From Rubellimicrobium mesophilum DSM 19309 (GTDB taxonomy: Bacteria; Pseudomonadota; Alphaproteobacteria; Rhodobacterales; Rhodobacteraceae), in assembly GCF_000600335.2 (NCBI RefSeq), contig NZ_KK088558.1, positions 17,155 to 81,154 on the forward strand: 64,000 nt of DNA, in the 5' to 3' direction. Below the pieces are notes generated by a model that saw only the letters and a list, made by a program, of their open reading frames with translations, did not search any database and was not told where the DNA came from. How positions within the stretch are numbered: position 1 is the first letter of the stretch; each line of letters opens with the position of its first letter. Below, in pieces: positions 1-7,520 of the stretch. Position numbers and translations under genes: made by a program.

Positions 1-367
1 CGCCCACGGAGAAGGACCCGCCCGCGATCCCGACCCCGAGCGCCGCGAGGAGCAGCATGGGATAGGTATGGGCGTAGGAGGTGAGGAAGGCCGCGGCGGC
101 GCCGGCCACCATGACGCCCGCGAAGAGCCGCCGCCCGCCGAACTGGTCGGACCAGGCGCCCAGCAGGATGCGCGACAGCGAGCCGGTGACGACCGGCGTG
201 CCGATGAGCAGGCCGAACTGGGTCTCCGAGAGGCCGAGCTCCTGCTTGATGCCCATGCCGATGATGGAGAAGATCGTCCAGACCGCGAAGCAGGCCGTGA
301 AGGCCACCGTGCTGGTCCAGAGCGCCTGGTTCGCGCCCGGGGCGGGGCGGTCGGTTTCAGTGGGCAT
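1..367 (-). CDS. narK: NarK-type nitrate/nitrite MFS transporter, N-terminal part
   Basis: This is the first 122 residues of a major facilitator transporter; the rest lies left of the window. Two hydrophobic segments are visible, around residues 15-38 and 50-64. They are followed by the MFS loop signature G-x-W-S-D-Q-F-G-G-R-R after the second segment, then two more hydrophobic stretches. The opening (LWTSTVAFTACFAVW, then GLLIGTPVVTGSLSR) matches the NarK branch of nitrate/nitrite porters. The neighbouring hemN and NnrR-type regulator suggest a nitrate respiration or denitrification locus extending to the left. The ATG start follows a noncoding stretch that holds a terminator for the upstream gene. 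Confidence 0.85.
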   Translation of the reverse strand, partial: MPTETDRPAPGANQALWTSTVAFTACFAVWTIFSIIGMGIKQELGLSETQFGLLIGTPVVTGSLSRILLGAWSDQFGGRRLFAGVMVAGAAAAFLTSYAHTYPMLLLAALGVGIAGGSFSVG

Positions 368-837
368 GGTCGTCACCGTTCGTCGGGCAGGGGAGCGGGC
401 ACGGACGCAGGTCGCGCCGCCAGGGCGGGCCGATGATGGGGATCCCGTGCGAAGCCCGGATGGAACCCCGGAGCCGGCCCGCCGCCGAGGCATGCGGGAC
501 GCCCGGGCGACCCGGACATGCGACGGGCCGTGTGGCGGCCCGCTTCAAGCTGGAGGTCCAAGCGCCCAAGCGCGCTGCTCCCTCGACCCTGTTCAACGGT
601 GGACGAACCCCGGCCCTGTCCGGCAGATCGCAGCGGCCGCCTGTCCCACGCACCGCCTTCAGGCGCCGAAACGCATACGGTTTCGTGATAGTTCCGTGAT
701 TGGAAAAGAAAAAGGCCGCGGTGGTGGAACACCCCCGCGGCCGGCTGATGGTGCTGCGCAACCCTGTCGCTCGTCTCGACACGGGCCCCGGGACCCCCTC
801 GATCCGAGAGGGGCCCCTGGGAATGGGCAATGATTGT
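368..837. other. Noncoding gap between hemN and narK
   Basis: These 470 bases contain no gene that I can support. Open frames on both strands are GC-driven and lack family features. The gap holds one clear intrinsic terminator (702-742, minus strand) and should also carry the narK promoter. I found no convincing Fnr or NnrR box in front of narK, which is surprising given the neighbouring regulator. Several GC-rich inverted repeats around 780-830 could fold, but none is followed by a T-tract. Confidence 0.6.
702..742 (-). terminator. Rho-independent terminator downstream of hemN
   Basis: Read on the minus strand, a GC-rich stem (GGCCGCGG at 742-735 pairing with CCGCGGCC at 721-714, extended by GTG/CAC pairs) is followed directly by TTTTTCTTTT (713-704). 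It lies about 95 bases past the hemN stop codon and isolates hemN from narK. Confidence 0.85.
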
Positions 838-2215
838 CTAGGACGCATGGCTGTATCTGACCCCTTCTGGGACGTAGGCGTCGAGTTGGCTGGCGATGAT
901 GCGGGTGAGCGGGAGGCCCTGCGGCAGGATGCGCAGGCCGGCGGCGCCGTCCGAGGCGACGAAGCCGTCGAAGCGCTGGAGCGCGGCGGCGACGTCGGGG
1001 GCCAGGCCCGTGGCCGCCTCGCCGAAGGTGCCCCGCAGCTCGGTCATGTCGAGATGGAAGTCGCACATCAGCATCTCGATGGCCCGGGCCCGAAGGCGGT
1101 CCTCCAGGGTGAAGGCGTGGCCCTTGGCCCCGGCCAGGGCGCCGGACCGGATGCGGCCCTCGTAGGCGGCGGTGGCGTGGGCGTTCTGGACGTAGCCCGT
1201 CGGGAAGCGCGAGATGGAGGACGCCCCCAGGCCGATCAGCGTCGGGCAGGTGTCGTCCGTGTAGCCCTGGAAGTTGCGCCGGAGCCGTCCGTTCCGCGCC
1301 GCCACCGCGAGGCCGTCCCCGGGCTTGGCGAAGTGGTCGATGCCGATGGCCTCGTAGCCGGCGGCCTGGAACATCTCGCCCGCGGCCCGGGCGAGGTTGT
1401 AGCGCGCCTCCTCGCGGGGGGAGCGCCTCCTCGGGGATGAGCTTCTGCCGCTTGGAGACCCAGGGGACGTGCGCGTAGCCGTAGAGCGCCAGCCGGTCGG
1501 GGTCGAGCGCGAGCACCTGCTCGACGGTGCGGCGGATGCGCTCCTCGCTCTGGTGCGGGAGGCCGTAGACGAGGTCGGCGTTGAGCGACCGGATGCCCGC
1601 CGCGCGCAGGTCGGCCACGCAGGCCGCCGTGATGTCGAAGGGCTGGATGCGGCCGATGGCGGCCTGCACCTCGGGGGCGAAGTCCTGGATGCCGATGCTG
1701 GCGCGGTTGAGGCCCTCGTCCCGAAGCGCCTCGATCTTGGCGCGGTCCACCATGGTGGGGTCGATCTCGACCGAGAACTCCCAATCGGGCGTGTGCGGGA
1801 TGGCGGACTTGATGGCCCGCGCGAGCCGATGGATCATCTCGGGCGGCAGGATCGTGGGCGTGCCCCCGCCCCAGTGGAGGCGGCCCATCCGGATGCCGGC
1901 GGGCAGGAGCGCGGCAACCTGCTCGATCTCGGCCTCGAGGACCTCGAGATAGGCCTCGACCGGGTGGAGGGTCTTGGTGCCCTGCGTGTGGCAGGCGCAG
2001 AACCAGCAGAGCCGCTCGCAGAACGGGATGTGGAAGTAGAGCGAGACGGGCTGCGTGGGGTCGAGGCCCGCGAGGGCCTCGGCCTGGAAGGCGGCGCCCA
2101 CGGCGGGGGAGAAGACCGGCGCGGTGGGATAGCTGGTGTAGCGGGGCACGCGGGCGTCGAAGAGGCCGAGCGCGCGGAGGCGGGCGATCTGTTCCATGCG
2201 CCGCTTCTGCCGCAT
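838..2215 (-). CDS. hemN: Oxygen-independent coproporphyrinogen III oxidase (apparent frameshift)
   Basis: This radical-SAM enzyme decarboxylates coproporphyrinogen III in anaerobic haem synthesis, in the cytoplasm. The 4Fe-4S motif C-x3-C-x2-C is at C66, C70 and C73 (FCERLCWFC), preceded by the RYTSYPTAP signature near residues 25-33. The conserved HWGGGTPT, NADLVYGLP and GIDHFAKPGD blocks are all present. The frame shifts at the G6 run 1416-1421; removing one G restores a continuous protein of about 458 residues. Alternative starts are ATG at 2215 or at 2197 (MEQIARL), and neither has a strong ribosome site. An Fnr-like box sits just upstream (2232-2245). Pairing with an NnrR-type regulator and narK fits anaerobic haem supply for denitrification. 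Confidence 0.9.
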
Positions 2216-2231
2216 CGTGGAGGGACGCGCC

Positions 2232-2245
2232 TTGCGCTGGATCAA
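2232..2245 (-). promoter_or_regulatory. Fnr-family-like box upstream of hemN
   Basis: The plus-strand sequence is TTGCG-CTGG-ATCAA. One half-site (ATCAA) matches the Fnr consensus TTGAT-N4-ATCAA exactly, and the other half (TTGCG) resembles the half-sites of the box at 5937-5950. It lies 17 bases upstream of the ATG at 2215. Assignment to Fnr or to the NnrR-type protein next door is inference. Confidence 0.45.
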
Positions 2246-2331
2246 GGTAGCCGGCGAAAGTGCGGATCGCCCGGCGGGGAAAGCACCGGCCCTGTTCCGC
2301 GCCGTCGCGGCCCGGCGCCGACGACCGTGCC

Positions 2332-3030
2332 TCAGCCCTTGGGATCCGATAGCAGCAGGAGCCTGTGCGGGTCCGTCACCAGGATATGCTTGCGGCTGCT
2401 CTCGATCACGCCGTCCCGTTCCCAGGCCGACAGCGTGCGGCTCACGGTGAAGAGCGAGGTGCCCGTCATCTCGGCGATGTTGGCGCGGGACAGGGGAAAG
2501 GCGATCTCGACCCCGCCTGCGACCTTTCGCCCCGTCTGGTTCACCATGCGCAGCAGGCAGGCCGCGATCCTCTGCTCCACGGCCCGGGTGGCGAGCTCGG
2601 CCACCTGGTCGTGGGCCTGCTCCAGGCGCGCGCCCACCGTGGCCCAGGTCTCGGTGGCGAAACCCTCGTAGCGGCTCATGAACCCGCCCCAGAGGCGCGT
2701 GGGCCAGGACAGCGTCAGGGCCTCGGTGACGGTGAGGGCCGTCGCGGGATAGGTCGTGCGCCGAAGGGCCGGCGCGATCCCGATGAGCTGGCCGGGCGGG
2801 ATGTGGCGGAGCACGACCTGCTCTCCGCCCGCCAGCGTCCGCATGACGCGGACATAGCCGTCCAGCAGCAGGTAGAAGCGGTCCGCGTCGTGCCCCTCGT
2901 GGAAGACCGCCGTCCCCTCGTCGTGATGCCGGGAGGTGCCTTGATCCAGGATCTCCCGGATCTGGTCGGGCGCGAGCCGGGAGAACGGCGGCAGCCCGGA
3001 GAGCAGCTTCGCGTCGAGCTTCTTCGCCAT
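2332..3030 (-). CDS. Crp/Fnr-family regulator, NnrR/DNR type
   Basis: This 232-residue transcription factor has an N-terminal cyclic-nucleotide-binding fold (about 10-130, with the G-D/H-x-A-D-R-F-Y-L-L-L-D-G core) and a C-terminal winged helix. The recognition helix is near residues 180-200 (GTSLFTVSRTLSAWE), with the S-R pair typical of Fnr-type readers. There is no N-terminal cysteine cluster, so it is not an oxygen-sensing Fnr with an iron-sulfur centre. It resembles the NnrR/DNR branch that responds to nitric oxide, and its place next to narK, hemN and a truncated haemoglobin fits that. The start chosen is the ATG at 3030; longer upstream readings are not protein-like. The exact subgroup is inferred. 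Confidence 0.8.
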   Translation of the reverse strand: MAKKLDAKLLSGLPPFSRLAPDQIREILDQGTSRHHDEGTAVFHEGHDADRFYLLLDGYVRVMRTLAGGEQVVLRHIPPGQLIGIAPALRRTTYPATALTVTEALTLSWPTRLWGGFMSRYEGFATETWATVGARLEQAHDQVAELATRAVEQRIAACLLRMVNQTGRKVAGGVEIAFPLSRANIAEMTGTSLFTVSRTLSAWERDGVIESSRKHILVTDPHRLLLLSDPKG

Positions 3031-3321
3031 TGCCCCCAGCCCCGTGGCCCGACTCCGATGGTCGGGGGCAACTAGACCGGGGAGCCGTCGGGGGCAAACG
3101 GTTTGCGGACCGGGTCGGCCGATCCGGTGCGCTGGAAGCCCCGTCCCCCGCCATCCCCAGATCGGGCGCGCCGCACGACCGAGGTCCCACGTCGCGGTGC
3201 GCGGCAGGCCGCCGGCGGAGGCCGGGCGCGACGTGCCGGACGTGCGGCAGGCCGCCATCGCGATGCCGCGGTCGGGGCCGCGTCCGAAACGCCGGCGGAT
3301 CGTCGGCGCCTGGCCGCGCCC
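3031..3321. other. Noncoding region upstream of the NnrR-type regulator
   Basis: These 291 bases separate the regulator gene from the truncated haemoglobin stop codon, both on the minus strand. I see no gene here. The only structured element I found is the palindrome at 3094-3106. Any promoter for the regulator should lie here. Confidence 0.5.
3094..3106. promoter_or_regulatory. Perfect 13-bp palindrome upstream of the regulator gene
   Basis: GCAAAC-G-GTTTGC is a perfect inverted repeat 64-76 bases before the ATG of the NnrR-type gene. The half-site order is the reverse of Fnr-family boxes (CAA outside-in rather than TTG), so it probably belongs to another regulator or is chance. Confidence 0.35.
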
Positions 3322-3780
3322 TCACCTGATGACGTCGAGGCCGACCTCGAGGCGCTCCCGGTGGAAGTCCCTGTTGGCCCGCATGGTCAGCGCGAGGCGC
3401 TCGGCCGCCGCGATGACATGGTCGGCGCCCTCAGGGGGGCAGACGTCCCGGGCGGTCTCGCGGAAGAGGTCGAGCCACCGCTCGAAATGCTGGCCCTCCA
3501 GGGGGAGGGGCAGGTGCTTCCGCATGGGACGACCCCGATACCGCCCGGTCATCAGCACCACCGAGGACCAGAAGTCCACCATCCGCGCCAAGTGCGGCTC
3601 CCAGTCGTCGATGACCGCCTCGAAGACGGGCGCCAGCAGGTCGTCCTGCCGGACGCGGTCGTAGAAGCGGCGCACGAGGCGGTCGAGCACCGCCTCGTCC
3701 AGCCCCGTGCCGACCGTGGGATCGACCGTCGTCGCGGGCCGGGCGCCGGTCGCCGAGCCGTCGCCGTCCGATGCCGTCAT
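3322..3780 (-). CDS. Group III truncated haemoglobin
   Basis: This 152-residue globin of the 2/2 fold has the group III pattern. Tyr40 in the helix-B motif F-Y-D-R-V corresponds to Tyr B10, and His89 in R-K-H-L-P-L corresponds to the proximal His F8 of Campylobacter Ctb. The GQHFERWLDLF helix follows, as in that family. The first 25 residues are low-complexity and probably disordered. The ATG overlaps the ubiX stop by four bases (ATGA), so it is translationally coupled to ubiX. Group III members are linked to nitric oxide or microaerobic oxygen handling; a role here in protecting the anaerobic respiratory module is inference. Confidence 0.88.
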   Translation of the reverse strand: MTASDGDGSATGARPATTVDPTVGTGLDEAVLDRLVRRFYDRVRQDDLLAPVFEAVIDDWEPHLARMVDFWSSVVLMTGRYRGRPMRKHLPLPLEGQHFERWLDLFRETARDVCPPEGADHVIAAAERLALTMRANRDFHRERLEVGLDVIR

Positions 3781-4376
3781 GCCGCCTCTCCTTCCAGTTC
3801 GGCCTTGACGCGGGGCGGGTCCCAGGCCTGCGCCGCCGGCCGCGCGATCCGCAGCAGGTCCACCGCGCGGGCCGCGATCTGGGCCGCCGCGTCGCGCAGC
3901 GTCGCCGGCCTGAGATAGAAGGCCGGGACCGGCGGCAGGACGATCGCGCCCATCTCGGTCACGGCCGTCATGTTGCGCAGATGGGCGAGCGTCAGCGGCG
4001 CCTCGCGGGCGATCAGCACGAGGGGGCGGCGCTCCTTGAGCTGCACGCCCGCCGCGCGCGTGAGGAGGTTGTCGTCGAGCCCGTGCGCGATGGCCGCGAG
4101 GCTCCGCATCGAGCAGGGGGCGACGATCATGCCGGCGACCGGGTGCGAGCCCGAGGCGATGGAGGCGCCGAGGTCGCCGATGGGGTGGACCCGCGCCGCC
4201 ATGGCCCGGATCTCCGCCGGAGCCTCCGGCCCGATCTCGAGCGCGAGCGTCCGCTCGGCCATGGGCGAGAGGGTGAGGTCGAAGGCGGCCCCCACCCGGG
4301 CCAGCGCGCGGGCGCATTCCACGGCGAGCATGGCCCCGGAGGCACCCGAGACCCCGAGGACGACGCGCGCCGTCAC
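3777..4376 (-). CDS. ubiX: UbiX prenyl-FMN synthase (flavin prenyltransferase)
   Basis: This 199-residue flavoprotein joins dimethylallyl phosphate to FMN, making the prenyl-FMN cofactor that UbiD needs. The N-terminal G-V-S-G-A-S-G-A motif at about residues 9-16, the middle IVAPCSMRSLAAIAHG block and the L-x-R-E-A-P-L-T-L-x-H-L-x-N-M segment are all hallmarks of the family. Translation starts at GTG (4376), which overlaps the ubiD stop codon as GTGA, and its own stop overlaps the haemoglobin start. The three genes therefore form a tightly coupled ubiD-ubiX-globin operon. Confidence 0.93.
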   Translation of the reverse strand: MTARVVLGVSGASGAMLAVECARALARVGAAFDLTLSPMAERTLALEIGPEAPAEIRAMAARVHPIGDLGASIASGSHPVAGMIVAPCSMRSLAAIAHGLDDNLLTRAAGVQLKERRPLVLIAREAPLTLAHLRNMTAVTEMGAIVLPPVPAFYLRPATLRDAAAQIAARAVDLLRIARPAAQAWDPPRVKAELEGEAA

Positions 4377-5884
4377 GACGCCCTCCGCAGCGGCGGCGCG
4401 GCGCGGTGCCGGGCCAGCAGCGCCTCGGCGAAGGCCACGTCGCCGGGGTCGGCCGCCATGACCTCGCCCCAGTCCCGGGCCGTCTCGGCGCCGATCTTCA
4501 CCGTCGCGTCGATCCCGAGCTTCCCCGCGAGGCCCGGGGCCGGCGAGGCGAAGTCGAGGTAGTCCATCGGCGTGTTCTCCAGGATCGTGACGTCGCGCGA
4601 CGGGTCCATGCGGGTGGCCAGCGCCCAGGCCACGTCGTCCCAATTGCGGGCGTCGATGTCGTCGTCCACCACGATCACCATCTTGGTGTAGCTGAACTGC
4701 GCCAGCATCCCCCAGAGCGCCAGCATCACCCGCCGCGCCTGCCCCGGATAGCGCTTGTCGATGCTGACCACGGCGATGCGGTAGGAGGCGGCGGCGGGCG
4801 GCAGCCAGACGTCCCGCACCTCGGGGATCTGGGCGCGGATGACCGGCAGGGCGAGGTCGTTGAACACCTCCCCGATGACCGAGGGCTCGTCCGGCGGGCG
4901 GCCCGTGATGGTGGTCAGGTAGAGCGGGTCGCGCCGGTGGGTGATCCGCGCGACGCGCATCACCGGGAAGGGCTCCACGGCGTTGTAGTAGCCGGTGTGG
5001 TCGCCGAACGGCCCCTCGGGGGCGGTCTCGCCCGGGTGGACCCAGCCCTCGACGACGATCTCGGCGCGGGCGGGGACCATGAGCGGGACCTCGCGGGCGG
5101 GGACGATCTCGGTCCGCGTGCCGCGCAGGACGCCGGAGAAGGTGAGCTCCGACACCGTCTCGGGGAGGGGCAGGGCGGCCGCGAGGAGGGTCGCGGGGTC
5201 GGCGCCCAGGGCGATGGCGACGGGCATGGGCTCGCCCGCGCGGGCCCAGGTGCGGTGATGGGCCGCGCCGCCGCGATGGGGGAGCCAGCGCAGGATCAGG
5301 CGGTCCGGGCCGATCACCTGCGCGCGGTAGACGCCGAGGTTGTAGCGCGCCGTGTCGCCGGGGGCGCTGCCATGGGGCCGCGTGACGACCACCGGCCAGG
5401 TGACGAGAGGGCCCGCGTCCCCCGGCCAGCAGGTCTGGACGGGGATCGCCGTGAGGTCCGGCGCCTCCTCCTCCTGCACGGGCGCGCGGGAGAGGACCTT
5501 GGGGCGCGTGGACAGCGCCGCCCGCAGCATGGGCCAGCGCGAGAGGGCGTCGCGCATCCCCTCGACCGGGGCGGGGCTGCGCAGCGCCGCGAGGAAGGCG
5601 CCGAACTCGGTCACCGCCTCGGGAGCGAGGCCCAGCCCGGCCGCGACCCGCGCGCGGGTGCCGAAGAGGTTCGCCACGACGGGCATCCCGGCCCGCGCGC
5701 CGCCCTCTCCCACGGCATGGTCGAATCGCAGGACTGGCCCGCCTGCCCGCAGGGCCGCGAGTTGGACGGCCGCCATGCGATGGCGCAGCGGCACGGGCTC
5801 GGGGAGGGCAAGAAGCTCGCCCCGGGCCTCGCACCAGGCGAGGAAGGACCGGAGGTCCGGGAAGACGGGTAGGTCGCGCTGCAT
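4373..5884 (-). CDS. ubiD: UbiD-family 3-polyprenyl-4-hydroxybenzoate decarboxylase
   Basis: This 503-residue prenyl-FMN-dependent decarboxylase removes the ring carboxylate in ubiquinone synthesis. The catalytic region E-G-P-F-G-D-H-T-G-Y-Y, the KRYPGQARRVMLALWG segment and the metal and cofactor site V-V-D-D-D-I-D are intact. The ATG at 5884 (MQRDLPVFPDL) is chosen because conservation begins there. It is divergent from ubiT across a short promoter region with an Fnr-family-like palindrome 51-68 bases upstream. Pairing with ubiX and facing ubiTUV suggest a set devoted to making ubiquinone without oxygen. Other UbiD-family substrates cannot be excluded. Confidence 0.9.
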   Translation of the reverse strand: MQRDLPVFPDLRSFLAWCEARGELLALPEPVPLRHRMAAVQLAALRAGGPVLRFDHAVGEGGARAGMPVVANLFGTRARVAAGLGLAPEAVTEFGAFLAALRSPAPVEGMRDALSRWPMLRAALSTRPKVLSRAPVQEEEAPDLTAIPVQTCWPGDAGPLVTWPVVVTRPHGSAPGDTARYNLGVYRAQVIGPDRLILRWLPHRGGAAHHRTWARAGEPMPVAIALGADPATLLAAALPLPETVSELTFSGVLRGTRTEIVPAREVPLMVPARAEIVVEGWVHPGETAPEGPFGDHTGYYNAVEPFPVMRVARITHRRDPLYLTTITGRPPDEPSVIGEVFNDLALPVIRAQIPEVRDVWLPPAAASYRIAVVSIDKRYPGQARRVMLALWGMLAQFSYTKMVIVVDDDIDARNWDDVAWALATRMDPSRDVTILENTPMDYLDFASPAPGLAGKLGIDATVKIGAETARDWGEVMAADPGDVAFAEALLARHRAAPPLRRAS

Positions 5885-5934
5885 GAGGGCCCCAGGCGTG
5901 GTGGCCACCGGATAGCAGCGGTCCCGGGCCGCCA

Positions 5935-5952
5935 GTTTGCGCAACCGCAAAC
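5935..5952. promoter_or_regulatory. Fnr/NnrR-family-like operator between ubiD and ubiT
   Basis: GTTTGCG-CAAC-CGCAAAC is a perfect 7+7 inverted repeat with a 4-base spacer. The core TTGCG-N4-CGCAA (5937-5950) has the length and outer TTG/CAA bases of Fnr/DNR/NnrR boxes. It is centred between the divergent ATGs at 5884 (minus) and 5998 (plus), so one dimer could control both the ubiD-ubiX-globin and the ubiTUV operons. It shares its TTGCG half with the box before hemN. Confidence 0.7.
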
Positions 5953-5997
5953 ACCCTGCGGTCCCGCCGGACTAGCGTGGCGCCAGAACTGACCGAG

Positions 5998-6543
5998 ATG
6001 GACATGCCCTCATCCGACCTGCCCCGCCTGCCGCGCGGGCTTTCCCTGCTGGCCGGGACCCTCCCGCTCATGCCGGTCTCCCTCGCGCTGACGCGGCTCA
6101 CGCGCGACCTCTCCGCGCGCCACCCGGGGATCCGGGCGCGGCTCGGGTCCTTTGCCGACCGGCGCTTCCTCCTCGACCTGGAGGACCTGCCCGTGGTCCT
6201 GCTCCTGGAGCCGGGCGGGGATCGGCCTCGCGTGCGGGCCTGCCGGCGGGGGCGCGAGCCCGGCCACGACGCCCGCATCAGGGGGCCCGTCTCGGCCTTC
6301 CTGGGGATGCTGCACGGGCGGCTCGACGGCGACGCGCTGTTCTTCTCGCGCGACCTCGTGGTCGAGGGCGACACGGAGGCGGTGCTGGCGCTGCGCAACG
6401 CCATCGACGACGCCGAGATCGACCTGTCCGAGGAGGCCGGCCACCTGACGGGCCTGGCCGCGCCCGCCGTCCGGGGCGCCCTGGGCCTGGCCGAGCGTCT
6501 GACCGGCGTCGCCCTCTCGCGCGGACTGGAGGCCGGGGCATGA
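5998..6543 (+). CDS. ubiT: UbiT, SCP2-domain accessory factor for oxygen-independent ubiquinone synthesis
   Basis: This 181-residue protein has an SCP2 sterol-carrier-like lipid-binding domain, which in UbiT binds prenyl-phenol intermediates. It has a hydrophobic N-terminal region (about 12-35), then the D-x-R-F-L-L-D-L-E-D-L-P strand and the ...GDALFFSRDLVVEGDTEAV... core, matching COG3154 proteins. The start is the ATG at 5998; another ATG two codons later is possible. The stop overlaps the ubiU start. Together with ubiU and ubiV it makes the known three-gene set of the anaerobic pathway. Confidence 0.9.
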   Translation: MDMPSSDLPRLPRGLSLLAGTLPLMPVSLALTRLTRDLSARHPGIRARLGSFADRRFLLDLEDLPVVLLLEPGGDRPRVRACRRGREPGHDARIRGPVSAFLGMLHGRLDGDALFFSRDLVVEGDTEAVLALRNAIDDAEIDLSEEAGHLTGLAAPAVRGALGLAERLTGVALSRGLEAGA

Positions 6544-7520
6544 TGGAGCTCGTCTGCCCGGCGGGCACCCCCGCCGCCCTGCGCGCGGCCGTCCAGGCCG
6601 GGGCCCACGCCGTCTACTGCGGCTTCGCCGACGAGACCAACGCCCGCAACTTCCCCGGCCTGAACTTCAGCCGCGAGGAGATGGCCGCCGGCGTCGCCCA
6701 CGCCCATGCGAACGGGGCCAAGGTGCTGGTCGCCATCAACACCTTCCCCCGCGCCGGCTCCGAGGATCTCTGGCACCGCGCCGTCGCCGACGCCGAATCC
6801 GCCGGGGCCGACGCGGTGATCCTCGCCGACCTGGGCCTCCTCGCCCATGCCGCCGAGCATCATCCCCGCCTTCGCCGCCACCTTTCGGTTCAGGCCGCCG
6901 CCGCCAACCCCGACGCGATCAACTTCTACGCCGAGGCCTTCGGGGTCCGCCGCGTGGTCCTGCCCCGCGTCCTGACGGTGGAGGAGATCGCCGCCATCAA
7001 CCGCGACATCGACGTGGAGACCGAGGTCTTCGTCTTCGGCGGCCTCTGCGTCATGGCCGAGGGGCGCTGCTCCTTGTCCTCCTACGCCACGGGCCGGTCG
7101 CCCAACATGAACGGCGTCTGCTCCCCGGCGAGCCATGTCGCCTATGCGGAGGAGGGGGACGAACTCGCCGCCCGGCTCGGCGGCTTCACCATCCACCGCA
7201 CGCCCAAGGGGGCGCCGGCGCCTTATCCCACGCTCTGCAAGGGGGCCTTCGTCTCGGGCGACCAGACCGGCCACGTCTTCGAGGACCCGGTGAGCCTCGA
7301 CGCCACCCGCCTCATCCCGGCGCTGGCCAAGGCGGGGGTCTCGGCCCTCAAGATCGAGGGGCGGCAGCGGAGCCGCGCCTACGTGGCCGAGGTGGTCCGC
7401 AGCTTCCGCGCCGCCGTCGAGGCGCAGGCGGCGGGCCGCCCGCTGCCCGAGGCGACGCTCGCGAAGCTGACCGAGGGGCAGGCCGCCACCACCGGCGCCT
7501 ACGCCAAGATCTGGAGATGA
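6540..7520 (+). CDS. ubiU: UbiU, iron-sulfur subunit of the oxygen-independent ubiquinone hydroxylase
   Basis: This 326-residue U32 peptidase-like protein hydroxylates ubiquinone precursors without O2, as a heterodimer with UbiV. The four cysteines that hold the 4Fe-4S cluster are present: C170, C177, C194 and C233, at the spacing of E. coli UbiU (169, 176, 193, 232). The N-terminal ELVCPAGTPAALRAAVQAGA block and the late I-E-G-R-Q-R-S-R-A-Y motif are family hallmarks. The start overlaps the end of ubiT and the stop overlaps the ubiV start, so the operon is fully coupled. Confidence 0.95.
   Translation: MMELVCPAGTPAALRAAVQAGAHAVYCGFADETNARNFPGLNFSREEMAAGVAHAHANGAKVLVAINTFPRAGSEDLWHRAVADAESAGADAVILADLGLLAHAAEHHPRLRRHLSVQAAAANPDAINFYAEAFGVRRVVLPRVLTVEEIAAINRDIDVETEVFVFGGLCVMAEGRCSLSSYATGRSPNMNGVCSPASHVAYAEEGDELAARLGGFTIHRTPKGAPAPYPTLCKGAFVSGDQTGHVFEDPVSLDATRLIPALAKAGVSALKIEGRQRSRAYVAEVVRSFRAAVEAQAAGRPLPEATLAKLTEGQAATTGAYAKIWR

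Noticed and set aside
541..660. tRNA-like T-arm (GTTCGTCCAC on the minus strand)
   Set aside because: No acceptor, D or anticodon arm can be formed around it.
659..3325. Very long minus-strand open frame of 888 codons across hemN and the regulator
   Set aside because: Only its middle part is HemN. The rest is Arg/Pro/Gly-rich shadow sequence over the regulator gene and intergenic DNA.
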